Positions 1 through 6,582 of a stretch of 16,579 nt of DNA are shown here, one piece after another. Made by a program: the position numbers and the translations under genes. How positions within the stretch are numbered: position 1 is the stretch's first letter; every line of letters begins with the position of its first letter. This DNA comes from an uncultured Phascolarctobacterium sp. Its GTDB lineage: Bacteria; Bacillota; Negativicutes; Acidaminococcales; Acidaminococcaceae. The notes under the pieces were generated by a model that saw only the letters and a list, made by a program, of their open reading frames with translations, ran no database searches and had not been told where the DNA came from. The DNA is taken from positions 1 to 16,579 of the forward strand of contig CALCHC010000076.1 of NCBI GenBank assembly GCA_937901335.1, given 5' to 3'.

Positions 1-1
1 G

Positions 2-45
2 CACGCAAACAAGTTGCGTGATGATATGCCATTACTCCGTAATGG
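2..45. repeat. Two adjacent small hairpins
   Basis: Two perfect 7-bp inverted repeats follow each other: CACGCAA (2-8) with TTGCGTG (14-20), and CCATTAC (29-35) with GTAATGG (39-45). They lie just before the terminator hairpin at 48-81. They may be the end of a structured RNA or 3' untranslated region whose rest is outside the window. I do not recognise a known RNA family here. Confidence 0.4.
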
Positions 46-47
46 AT

Positions 48-81
48 AAAAAAAGTCGTATCAAAATGATACGACTTTTTT
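48..81 (-). terminator. Rho-independent terminator after tRNA-Leu
   Basis: A perfect 10-bp stem (54-63 with 67-76, loop of three A) is flanked by A and T runs on both sides. It sits immediately after the 3' end of the minus-strand tRNA-Leu. Because of the flanking A/T runs it could also stop transcription arriving on the plus strand. Confidence 0.85.
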
Positions 82-163
82 GGTGCGGGTGACAGGACTT
101 GAACCTGCACTCGGATGAACTAGATCCTAAGTCTAGCGCGTCTGCCAATTCCGCCACACCCGC
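81..163 (-). tRNA. tRNA-Leu (anticodon UAG)
   Basis: Read on the minus strand, the gene starts GCGGGTG at 163 and ends CACCCGC-A-CCA at 81, so the 7-bp acceptor stem is perfect and CCA is encoded. The anticodon loop CTTAGGA gives anticodon UAG (reads CUN leucine codons). The T arm is CAGG-TTCAAGT-CCTG. The long variable region fits a class II leucine tRNA. Length is 83 nt with CCA. It lies downstream of a truncated kinase gene on the same strand and belongs to the leftmost piece of the window, which probably comes from a different genome than the main block. Confidence 0.95.
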
Positions 164-170
164 ATATTCA

Positions 171-210
171 AAAGAGTCGGCTGACACAAATCAAAATTAG
201 CGTCAGCCGA
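171..210 (-). terminator. Hairpin/terminator after kinase fragment
   Basis: A 9-bp inverted repeat, TCGGCTGAC (177-185) with GTCAGCCGA (202-210), lies 5 bp past the stop codon of the minus-strand kinase fragment. On that strand it is followed by CTCTTTTG, a short T tract, which suggests a Rho-independent terminator of moderate strength. Confidence 0.6.
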
Positions 211-215
211 TATTC

Positions 216-470
216 TCACTTAGAGCAATACTCAAGATAAAATTCTCTGATTTTTTCGTGATATACCTCGTCGGAGTAAGTACCTCTGACGAAGGTGTAG
301 TTAGCCATCTCCATGGTCTTGGAGGTCTGGAAGAGCTCTTCCTCGCGCTTATCAAACTCAAGGAACTGCTCGTATGTAATGTTGTCTCTCGCAGATCCGC
401 GAGCTACCATTCTGTCATATCTCTGACGGTCATTCTCAAGAACGATCGTAACAAGGAAGAACTTGTTAAT
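216..470 (-). pseudogene. C-terminal fragment of a P-loop nucleotide-kinase-like protein
   Basis: About 85 codons ending at a stop at 216 encode the C-terminal part of a soluble protein. A hydrophobic strand (FFLVTIVL) is followed by NDRQRYDRM, an acidic helix (EQFLEFDKREEE) and a C-terminal helix. This order (strand, Arg-rich lid, helix) resembles small AAA/adenylate-kinase-like nucleotide kinases and dephospho-CoA-kinase-like proteins. The Walker A half is absent. Homology to this protein seems to stop near 470, where the sequence turns into an unrelated AT-rich channel gene on the other strand, so the gene is cut by a join rather than by a natural start. The family call is a resemblance only and the substrate cannot be told. 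Confidence 0.45.
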
Positions 471-479
471 AAGCATAAA

Positions 480-857
480 GATTTGAGCAAAGAACAATAT
501 TATAAAATTGTTAAAAAGAATAAAAGAGCAAAAGACAGTTCTTTATATAAATATTTAACAACATTGTCTGTTTTAATTGGTGTGTATTTGGCAATTAATA
601 TTTTACCAACAAATAAAATGGTATTACATTATATGAGTTTAGCTTTAAAGATTGTATTTATAATCTTTATAACAAAATGTTTAACAACATTAACAATGGA
701 AGATTCTATTGTTATGAAATATTTTAATAAAGAAGATCAAGCAAAACCTGTTAATATATTAATTGCAAAAATTGTAAGAGCATTAATGTGGGTTGTAAGT
801 GGATTTATAATTATATATGAATTAGGTTATAACTTAAGTGGTTTAGCTACTGGTCTT
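480..857 (+). pseudogene. Fragment of an MscS-family mechanosensitive channel
   Basis: This AT-rich stretch, much poorer in GC than the DNA on either side, encodes a basic N-terminal helix (KIVKKNKRAKDSSLYKY), two or three hydrophobic membrane segments, and the sequence ELGYNLSGLATGL. That last motif is typical of the pore-helix entry of MscS-like small-conductance mechanosensitive channels. The rest of the pore helix and the cytoplasmic beta/alpha domain are missing. After GLATGL (840-857) the frame continues into an MFS transporter. Neither the true start nor the true end is present. The base composition suggests a low-GC Firmicute or Mollicute-like source, different from the main block. 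It is best treated as a chimeric insert and not as a working gene. Confidence 0.6.
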
Positions 858-1655
858 GCTATTATGGGCTTTGGCTTTGCAAGTCTTATTGCTGGTCCTG
901 TAATGCAGATTTTAATTGCAAAATATGGTTTGATTCAAAACTTCATCATTCTTGGCTGTGTTTACTTCGTAATAATTGTTTCTTCCGCCTTGTACTTGGA
1001 ACCGCCTAAAATGCCTTCCATTTCTGATAGTCCCACCAAACATACTATAAACCACCCCTTAGTTAGTGGACCCCAATACACTGCCAAGGAAGCAATGAAA
1101 ACTTGGATGTTTGCCGCACTTTGGTGGATTTTCTTCACCAATATCACCTGTGGCATTGGTCTTTTAGCTGTAGCCTCCCCCATGGCACAAGAAGTTATCA
1201 AAATGTCTCCGCTTGAAGCGGCTTCTATGGTTGGCATCATTGGTCTTTTGAATGGTGGTGGCCGTATTGCTTGGTCCACCCTCTCTGACTACATTGGTCG
1301 TCGCAATACTTACGTGCTGTTCTTCGCTATTCAAATCGCAGCCTTCTACCTCTTGGCAAGTGTAACCGATAGCTTTATGTTCCAAGCGCTCATCTTCATC
1401 ATCATCACCTGTTACGGCGGTGGCTTCTCCTGCATGCCTGCATATTTAAGTGACCTTTTCGGCACTAAGCAACTGAGCGCCATCCATGGTCGTATCCTTA
1501 CCGCTTGGGGCTTGGCTGGCATCGCTGGACCTCTGCTTCTTTCCATTATCTACGAACGCACCCATAGCTATACCTTAACCCTGTACTTCTTCTCCGGTTG
1601 CTTCGTAGTGAGCTTAATCATCTCCCTGATTTTGAAATTCAAAACTGAAAAGTAA
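840..1655 (+). pseudogene. C-terminal half of an OFA-type MFS transporter
   Basis: From about GLATGLAIMGFGFASLIAGP onward the protein matches the oxalate/formate antiporter (OFA) family of the major facilitator superfamily. It has a membrane segment ending near SALYLEPPK, a cytoplasmic central loop with PLVSGPQYTAKEAMKT, and then six membrane segments. The conserved loop LNGGGRIAWSTLSDYIGRR and the late glycine-rich segment GLAGIAGPLLLS are visible. The N-terminal five or so membrane segments are missing; MscS-derived sequence stands in their place. The substrate cannot be told. Codon use and composition are like the following genes, so this half probably belongs to the main genome and the main block starts near 850. 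A terminator follows the stop. Confidence 0.75.
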
Positions 1656-1666
1656 GCTGGTAAAAA

Positions 1667-1705
1667 TTCGAGCGCTTTGGAAAATTCCGGGGCGCTTTTG
1701 TTATG
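1667..1705 (+). terminator. Rho-independent terminator after MFS gene
   Basis: The stem AGCGC...GCGCT encloses an inner GGAA-AA-TTCC stem and is followed by TTTTGTTAT. It begins 12 bases after the MFS stop codon and separates that gene from the zinc-ribbon gene. Confidence 0.7.
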
Positions 1706-1725
1706 ACTAATTGGCAAAATACTGC

Positions 1726-1754
1726 TTGCTTTAAAACTCTATAAAATTTATAAT
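1726..1754 (+). promoter_or_regulatory. Promoter of zinc-ribbon gene
   Basis: TTGCTT (1726-1731) and TATAAT (1749-1754) are separated by exactly 17 bp. Further down the leader a 9-bp inverted repeat (1768-1776 with 1780-1788) followed by T residues lies just before the ribosome binding site GGAAGGAGAG. That leader hairpin could protect the mRNA or attenuate it. Confidence 0.65.
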
Positions 1755-1805
1755 TAAACCATATAGTAAATCTTTTGTTAAAAGATTTTTGGAAGGAGAG
1801 TTATT

Positions 1806-2480
1806 ATGGCAGATTCCTCTAAAGTATTTAGATTAGCAGAAGGCATGAGTGTAGTTAATGTTGGCGAAGCAATTATGGGCTACCTGTCTTCTGATCATAA
1901 AATGTATGCTGAAGGTACTACTACTCCGGAAGGTTACTTCCTGCAAGCAAAATCTCAAGATAGCGGTTGGAAAAAACTTGCTGGTATGAGCAAAGCAACT
2001 CAAGTACAAATCATTGCTAGCGGTGATTTGATTACCGTTTCCATTGGTAGCGGTGAATGGTCTGATAAAGTTGGTGCAGGCGTAGTTGGCGCGATTGTTT
2101 TCGCACCCTTAATGTTCACTGCAGCTTTCGGTGCTTGGGAACAAAAGAAACTTGTAGAACAAATCTTTACTTTCGTTCAAAACTATATTGCTAGCGGTGG
2201 CAAAAACGTAGTAGTTACTGCAACTCCTGTTGATCATGGTGATGCAGTTGAGTGCCCCTCCTGCAAAGCAAAAAATACTCCTGACAAAAAATTCTGTGGT
2301 GAATGCGGTGCTCCTTTGGCAGCTAAATGCCCGTCCTGCGGTGCTTCCGTTCCCTTCGGTACTAAATTCTGTGGCGAATGTGGCTCCCCTATGGTAGTTA
2401 AAAAAGTTTGCGCTGGCTGTGGTGCTGAATTGGCAGAAGGTACCAAATTCTGTGGCGAATGTGGTAAACCCGTAGCATAA
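1806..2480 (+). CDS. Triple zinc-ribbon protein of unknown function
   Basis: The 224-residue protein has an N-terminal globular region (residues 1-135) that I do not recognise, including one hydrophobic Gly/Ala-rich segment (about 88-110). Three zinc ribbons follow: C150/C153/C164/C167, C175/C178/C189/C192 and C202/C205/C216/C219. Each ends in FCGECG(x)P, the usual form of Firmicute zinc-ribbon domains. The ribbon units are about 25-27 residues long and nearly identical at the DNA level around the second Cys pair, which suggests recent internal duplication. The start is set by GGAAGGAGAG ending 7 bases before the ATG. The gene stands alone between its own promoter and a bidirectional terminator. 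Such ribbons usually bind zinc for protein or nucleic-acid contact; no enzymatic role is visible. Confidence 0.8.
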   Translation: MADSSKVFRLAEGMSVVNVGEAIMGYLSSDHKMYAEGTTTPEGYFLQAKSQDSGWKKLAGMSKATQVQIIASGDLITVSIGSGEWSDKVGAGVVGAIVFAPLMFTAAFGAWEQKKLVEQIFTFVQNYIASGGKNVVVTATPVDHGDAVECPSCKAKNTPDKKFCGECGAPLAAKCPSCGASVPFGTKFCGECGSPMVVKKVCAGCGAELAEGTKFCGECGKPVA

Positions 2481-2496
2481 TATTCTAAACAAAAAC

Positions 2497-2543
2497 AAAG
2501 CAGAGTAGTTTTAGTATTTCACTAAAGCTACCCTGCTTTTTTA
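2497..2543. terminator. Bidirectional terminator between convergent genes
   Basis: A long imperfect stem pairs AAAGCAG (2497-2503) with CTGCTTT (2533-2539), with further pairs inside. T runs follow on the plus strand and an A-rich stretch precedes it, so it can serve the zinc-ribbon gene on the plus strand and the adhesin-like gene on the minus strand. Confidence 0.8.
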
Positions 2544-2579
2544 TTTTTACCACTAATCACATTCAAGCAAACTCAATAT

Positions 2580-3455
2580 TCAATTCAGTGCATCTGCTAT
2601 CATCGACATAATAGTACCACTATGAATCTTGCGTTCCTCTCCCGTTTCCTCATCATACTCTGCAACGAACTTACCATTTTCGTCGTACACAAGCATTACG
2701 TGGTCAACGTAAGTGTTGTCAGCAAAATTGATGGTAGTTTGAGACAAACCATATTGTACTAACGGTTTAACTTTAGGATTCTTGCCGTCAAGGTAACGGT
2801 ACTTAATCCAAGCAGTTATCTTATTACCATCTTTAGACACTTCTACATTTTGCTTGTCGTAGTAGAATACATAGCTCTCGCCTAAACCAGTTGCTTCGTC
2901 TACTAAATTTCTACCACCTATGTACTGCCATTGATTTGTAGACAGGCTATTAATGTAATCGCTCATCTCCGTATAATCATCAGGCACTCTCATCTTAGTA
3001 GCATCTTCTTCAATAAGAAGTTCCTTGTGCTTTTTATCGAAGATTAACTTAATCAGCTCTTTATTAGCTTTCTTCTCAATATTGTCTTCATCCCAGGACT
3101 TCGCCGCCACACCAGTTAACGCATTATATCGGGCACTGGTTGCAACGGTCTCCTTGTCGCTGTAGAAGATATAATCCAAAATTTTATATTTCTTCTTTTC
3201 GCAATCAATATACATCAGTTGCAAATCTTCCTTGCCTAAAAGCTCAGGCTTGTTGTAAATCTTCTTCGCCCAAACATAAGCGTAGCGGTCACCTTCAAGA
3301 GTGATGCTCTCTTTGTCGTAGCGCATTACGCCCTCTTTATCGCTATCGTAGAAAACCCATCTGCCCTCATCTTCCAACGCAGGATTATAGGCAGAAGCAA
3401 CACTGCTAACTAAACACAGCATTGCTGTTAAAAATATTTTATGTAAGCTTTTCAT
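2580..3455 (-). CDS. Secreted protein with two surface-adhesin E-like domains
   Basis: A 291-residue protein with a clear signal peptide (MKSLHKIFLTAMLCLVSSVASA, cleavage near residue 22). The mature part shows two related units. Residues about 31-105 carry W-VFYDSD-YDKESI-YVWAKK and then YIDCEKKKYKI. Residues about 175-265 carry WQYIG-YVFYYDKQNVEV-ITAWIKYRYLD. This W...YYD...(A/V)W(A/I)K pattern is that of the surface-adhesin protein E-like domain common in diderm Firmicutes and Gram-negative bacteria. It is probably periplasmic or surface-exposed; the ligand is unknown. The start is supported by AGGGGGA, which overlaps the stop codon of the upstream gene 12 bp away, so the two genes are probably translationally coupled. 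Function is inferred from domain pattern only. Confidence 0.75.
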   Translation of the reverse strand: MKSLHKIFLTAMLCLVSSVASAYNPALEDEGRWVFYDSDKEGVMRYDKESITLEGDRYAYVWAKKIYNKPELLGKEDLQLMYIDCEKKKYKILDYIFYSDKETVATSARYNALTGVAAKSWDEDNIEKKANKELIKLIFDKKHKELLIEEDATKMRVPDDYTEMSDYINSLSTNQWQYIGGRNLVDEATGLGESYVFYYDKQNVEVSKDGNKITAWIKYRYLDGKNPKVKPLVQYGLSQTTINFADNTYVDHVMLVYDENGKFVAEYDEETGEERKIHSGTIMSMIADALN

Positions 3456-3467
3456 ATTATCTTCCCC

Positions 3468-4130
3468 CTATCTTCCACGTCTCGGCGGTCTGCCACCGGA
3501 AGGTCTACCTCCGCCGTGATGTCTCCCCCCACCGCGAGATCCCCTATCTTGCCAAATCATTTCATCACCACGGGAACGAGGTGCGCTTTTCACTTGCGGT
3601 CTGGGAGCCGGAGCAGGTCTCATTACAGGACGATTACCACCTGGTCTCGGAGCAGGTCTTGAAATTGCCGGTCTATTAGGTCTTACAGATGGTTTACCAA
3701 TAGCAGGTCTGCCCGGTCTGGGAGCCGGTTTCATAATCGCAGGCTTGTGGGGCCTTGGTGCAGGCTTCACCACATGCGGTCTAGGAGGACGATGCACAGG
3801 AGGTCTGCTAATGTGCGGTCTATGATGGCGAGGCGGTCTATGCCATACGTGATGGTGATGATGCCAATGATACCAATCATCCCAAATAAAGAGGAAGGGA
3901 TAAGTTCTCACAACAGGCACCACAACTTGATTAACTACTACAGTTTCTTTAACTTTATATTCAGCAGCAACACTTTCATCAACAGTACAGGTCACTCTAT
4001 CCCTGAAGCCTTCCCACATTCTTGCTTCTTCTTTTTCTGCAGAAGTCCCTGCTTCCGCACTACTACCACACAAATTTAAAGATAGCAACGCTACGAAAAA
4101 TCCTGCTAATAATTTCCTACGCTCTAACAT
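3468..4130 (-). CDS. Secreted His/Pro/Arg-rich repeat protein
   Basis: A 220-residue protein with a signal peptide (MLERRKLLAGFFVALLSLNL, then C and S/A residues; possibly twin-Arg-like RR but without a full Tat motif). A short normal region (about 35-80) precedes a low-complexity half. That half has a His cluster (WYHWHHHHHVWH), then 12-residue units of the type P-x-(K/R)-PAI-x-(K/R)-PAPR repeated about four to five times, and a Gly/Arg/His-rich tail ending GGRPPRRGR. The ATG at 4130 is chosen because GGAGG lies 8 bases upstream; an earlier in-frame ATG at 4145 overlaps that ribosome site. The mature protein should be very basic and could bind metal (His cluster), nucleic acid or envelope polyanions; this is inference. 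It is first in an operon with the adhesin-like gene. Confidence 0.75.
   Translation of the reverse strand: MLERRKLLAGFFVALLSLNLCGSSAEAGTSAEKEEARMWEGFRDRVTCTVDESVAAEYKVKETVVVNQVVVPVVRTYPFLFIWDDWYHWHHHHHVWHRPPRHHRPHISRPPVHRPPRPHVVKPAPRPHKPAIMKPAPRPGRPAIGKPSVRPNRPAISRPAPRPGGNRPVMRPAPAPRPQVKSAPRSRGDEMIWQDRGSRGGGRHHGGGRPSGGRPPRRGR
3606..3788 (-). repeat. Tandem 12-residue (36-bp) Pro/Arg repeats in coding sequence
   Basis: Successive units read PPRPHVVKPAPR, PHKPAIMKPAPR, PGRPAIGKPSVR, PNRPAISRPAPR and then a 13-residue variant. The period is 36 bp. Copies have diverged at the third codon positions, so the array is not brand new. Confidence 0.75.
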
Positions 4131-4233
4131 CAGCACTACCTCCAAACTTTCTATAATCTCACAAAAATATAAGTGCTTATTTTCTAAGCTTATCTTACAA
4201 AGTAATTGTGTTTATTCTATGACTAAATCTGTA

Positions 4234-4275
4234 AAATAAAAATAACCTGCACGCCGAAACGCACAGGTTAATTTT
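4234..4275 (-). terminator. Terminator of the feo operon
   Basis: On the minus strand a 10-bp stem AACCTGTGCG / CGTGCAGGTT (two wobble pairs, loop TTTCGG) is followed by ATTTTTATTTT. It begins a few bases after the stop of the Cys-rich membrane peptide gene and closes the feo operon. Confidence 0.85.
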
Positions 4276-4281
4276 TTATGC

Positions 4282-4455
4282 TTATTTACCGCAACCAAAA
4301 CTACAGGAAGAACAGCCTTCCTTATTTTGACCGGAACGGCAACCACTATTAGGACAGCCGATACATTTACCACCTCGTTTACCGGACTTGTAAATATATG
4401 CTACGGCAGAGCCTACAATGGCGATAATAACTAAAGCAAGGATAATATCTGTCAT
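4282..4455 (-). CDS. FeoB-associated Cys-rich membrane protein
   Basis: A 57-residue peptide: one N-terminal membrane helix (about residues 2-23, DIILALVIIAIVGSAVAYIY), a basic stretch (KSGKRGG), and a tail with seven cysteines (CIGCPNSGC...GCSSCSFGCGK). This is the standard form of the small FeoB-associated Cys-rich proteins of anaerobic Firmicutes, thought to help FeoB in place of FeoC; their biochemistry is not settled. The ATG at 4455 has AAAGGAG 8 bases upstream; an upstream GTG in frame has no suitable site. It lies 23 bp after feoB and before the operon terminator, which supports co-transcription and a role in iron uptake. The cysteines may bind iron or an Fe-S cluster (inference). Confidence 0.88.
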   Translation of the reverse strand: MTDIILALVIIAIVGSAVAYIYKSGKRGGKCIGCPNSGCRSGQNKEGCSSCSFGCGK

Positions 4456-4478
4456 CGCAAACACTCCTTTAAAATCAA

Positions 4479-6473
4479 CTATTGTTTTTCAAAATACAAT
4501 TTAGTTTCTGCAACTTTATCGTTTTGAGCGATAAGATATGCCAGAGTAGCAACAATCACGCCAACAACTACTAAACCAGGCACCAAAGCCACACCAAACT
4601 CGCCGGTGTTCATAAACGTACCAATTTGGTACACACCAAAGGCAATGATGTAACCGGTTGCAAATTGCAGGGCAACGCCACCCCAGAACCATTTTCTATC
4701 GCTGATTTCAGCATTCATCGCGCCAAGAGCTGCAAAGCAGGGCGGAGTGAACAAGTTAAACATCAGGTAAGCTAAAGCCGCACTGGCAGACAAGCCCATG
4801 GCAGCAGCAACTTCATTAGTACCACCAACCAAAGCAAGTTCTTCAGTATCAATGAAGTTGGTAATGCCATAAACTACAGCCAAAGTACCAACAACATTTT
4901 CTTTAGCAATGAAGCCTGTAATGGCAGCAGCTGCCAATTGCCAAGCACCAAAGCCCAAAGGAATCATCAAAACTGCAAAAGGAGAAGCAATGCTTGCCAA
5001 GATGGAAGTGCTTTCCATACCTTCTTCTACCAGTTCAAAGTTCCAGTTAAAGCTTTGCATAACTTGTACTAAAGTATTGCAAACTAAAATTACAGTACCA
5101 GCTTTTACTATGTACGCCCAACCACGAGAAATCATGGATTCAAAAGCTCGTTTCAGACTGGGAACTTTATATTCGGGCAGTTCCATAATGAAGTAAGACT
5201 TCTTATTTTTGATGCCAGTAATTTCATTAACTAAGAGCGCACCAAAGAAGATTACTGCAATACCTACGAAGTACATTAAAGTACCAACCCAAGCTGCATC
5301 GCCGAAGAACACGCCTGCAAACAAAGCGATTACAGGAAGCTTCGCACCACAAGGCATAAACGGAGCCAACATTGCGGTAGCTCTACGCTCGCGTTCATCA
5401 TGAATGGTACGGCAAGCCATAACCCCCGGAATTGCACAACCAGTAGCAATTACAAAGGGAATTACAGATTTACCGGAAAGACCTACTTTTTTGAAGATAG
5501 GGTCAAGCACAACACTAACGCGTGCCATATAACCGCAGTCTTCCAAAAGAGCAATGAGGAAGTACATAACCATTACCAAAGGCAAGAAACCAACAACTGC
5601 ACCTACGCCGCCAATAATGCCATCCAGCAAAATCGCTTGGGACAAAGGAGAAGTTCCTTCTACCATAGCAGCAATGTTTTCTTGAAAGCCTTCAATCCAT
5701 GCAACCAAAGTATCAGCCAAGTACGGGCCAAAGCTTGATTGAGAAATATCAAACACCAAGAACATAATGGTTGCGAAAATCGGCAAACCTAAGTATCTGT
5801 TGGTCAAAAGCTCATCAAGTTTATCTTGAGAGTTCTTTTTATTTGTTTGTACCTTACGGTATTCAACAGAAGCTACAATTTTGTTTACAAAAGCAAAACG
5901 TTTTTTATCTGCCTCCACAACAGCTTCTTTATTTTCCATATCCACATCACCTTGTACATAAGGTGCTTTTTGACCATTGCCATATTGGGCTACAGCAGTC
6001 TTAACAACTTCACCCAAACCCTTTTCGTCAGTGGAAACAGTTTGAATAACGGGGCAGCCTAACTTCTTAGAAAGTTCTACCACGTTAATGCGTGTATCTT
6101 TTTTATCGTTGATGTCGGTTTTGTTCAGCGCAACAACAACGGGAACATCTAATTCTAAAAGTTGCGTAGTGAAAAATAAACTACGACTTAAATTGGTAGC
6201 ATCCACAACGTTGATGATTACATCAAGATTTTCATTCTTCACATAATCGCTGGTAATACTTTCTTCTGCAGTAAAAGGGGACATGGAATAAGCACCGGGA
6301 AGATCCACAGCGATTAATTCTTCTGCACAATCATAAAACTTTTTGCTAATAGGCGCTTCTTTTTTATCTACAGTTACGCCTGCCCAGTTACCAACACGCT
6401 CGTTACGACCAGTAAGAGCATTAAAGGTAGTAGTCTTACCACTGTTGGGATTGCCAGTTAAAGCAATTTTCAT
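4479..6473 (-). CDS. feoB: Ferrous iron transport protein B
   Basis: A 664-residue FeoB, the inner-membrane ferrous iron transporter with a cytosolic G domain. G motifs are clear: G1 GNPNSGKT (7-14), G2 Thr34 in GVTVD, G3 DLPG (57-60) and G4 NKTD (117-120). A helical linker follows up to about 215, then the membrane part with the paired Gate motifs (TGCAIPGVMACRT and MPCGAKLPVI) that carry the conserved cysteines. Length is normal for the family. The ATG at 6473 is preferred: AAGGAG lies 7 bases upstream, whereas in-frame ATGs upstream either overlap or precede that site. It sits 110 bp after feoA and 23 bp before the Cys-rich peptide gene. An iron-box-like palindrome lies between feoA and feoB, so iron-dependent repression is likely. 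Confidence 0.97.
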   Translation of the reverse strand: MKIALTGNPNSGKTTTFNALTGRNERVGNWAGVTVDKKEAPISKKFYDCAEELIAVDLPGAYSMSPFTAEESITSDYVKNENLDVIINVVDATNLSRSLFFTTQLLELDVPVVVALNKTDINDKKDTRINVVELSKKLGCPVIQTVSTDEKGLGEVVKTAVAQYGNGQKAPYVQGDVDMENKEAVVEADKKRFAFVNKIVASVEYRKVQTNKKNSQDKLDELLTNRYLGLPIFATIMFLVFDISQSSFGPYLADTLVAWIEGFQENIAAMVEGTSPLSQAILLDGIIGGVGAVVGFLPLVMVMYFLIALLEDCGYMARVSVVLDPIFKKVGLSGKSVIPFVIATGCAIPGVMACRTIHDERERRATAMLAPFMPCGAKLPVIALFAGVFFGDAAWVGTLMYFVGIAVIFFGALLVNEITGIKNKKSYFIMELPEYKVPSLKRAFESMISRGWAYIVKAGTVILVCNTLVQVMQSFNWNFELVEEGMESTSILASIASPFAVLMIPLGFGAWQLAAAAITGFIAKENVVGTLAVVYGITNFIDTEELALVGGTNEVAAAMGLSASAALAYLMFNLFTPPCFAALGAMNAEISDRKWFWGGVALQFATGYIIAFGVYQIGTFMNTGEFGVALVPGLVVVGVIVATLAYLIAQNDKVAETKLYFEKQ

Positions 6474-6516
6474 TTTCATTCTCCTTTCCATAATTTTATA
6501 AAATGCTTTATCAATC

Positions 6517-6522
6517 ACTATA
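6517..6522 (-). promoter_or_regulatory. Possible feoB internal promoter (-10)
   Basis: On the minus strand TATAGT lies just downstream of the palindrome at 6526-6541, with no convincing -35. If used, it would give feoB its own start, repressible by the factor that binds the palindrome. Weak evidence. Confidence 0.3.
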
Positions 6523-6525
6523 CTT

Positions 6526-6541
6526 GTTAGCCTAAACTAAC
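6526..6541. promoter_or_regulatory. Iron-box-like operator between feoA and feoB
   Basis: GTTAG-CCTAAA-CTAAC is a perfect 5-bp inverted repeat with a 6-bp spacer. Read on the minus strand (with flanks) it contains TTAGTTTAGGCTAAC, close to the DtxR/IdeR iron box TTAGGTTAGGCTAACCTAA as I remember it. The same arm-spacer-arm design occurs at 6821-6836 and, with one changed base, at 6882-6897. A DtxR-family iron or manganese repressor is the likely ligand (inference). Confidence 0.65.
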
Positions 6542-6548
6542 CTCATTT

Positions 6549-6574
6549 CAAAAATAAAAGGCTAAGCTTAGCCC
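6549..6574 (-). terminator. Possible attenuator between feoA and feoB
   Basis: A 14-bp perfect palindrome GGCTAAGCTTAGCC (6560-6573) lies 10 bp after the feoA stop and is followed on the minus strand by TTTTATTTTT. As RNA it gives only a 5-bp stem with a 4-base loop, so it is a weak terminator that could lower feoB expression relative to feoA. It could also be a further protein-binding palindrome. Confidence 0.45.
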
Positions 6575-6582
6575 TTAATCTC

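Noticed and set aside
1..47. Possible start of a minus-strand gene (ATG after GGAGTA, reading MAYHHATCLR)
   Set aside because: The ribosome site would be only two bases from the ATG and both lie in a hairpin; only about 14 codons are visible.
962..1385. Long minus-strand open frames across the MFS fragment
   Set aside because: They are the reverse side of the conserved MFS coding sequence and show no protein-like motifs or ribosome sites.
2109..2498. Minus-strand open frames across the zinc-ribbon gene
   Set aside because: Repeated TEF/ATEF-type peptides arise from the antisense of the ribbon repeats; there is no ribosome site.
3606..3788. CRISPR-like or regulatory repeat array
   Set aside because: The repeats are in frame, have diverged at silent sites, and are explained by the Pro/Arg protein repeats; there are no spacers.
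4146..4233. Promoter for the His/Pro-rich protein operon
   Set aside because: Several AT-rich hexamers are present but none pairs at a good spacing, so no specific promoter is called.
5400..6062. Several plus-strand open frames opposite feoB
   Set aside because: FeoB is unmistakable on the minus strand and these frames have no family features.
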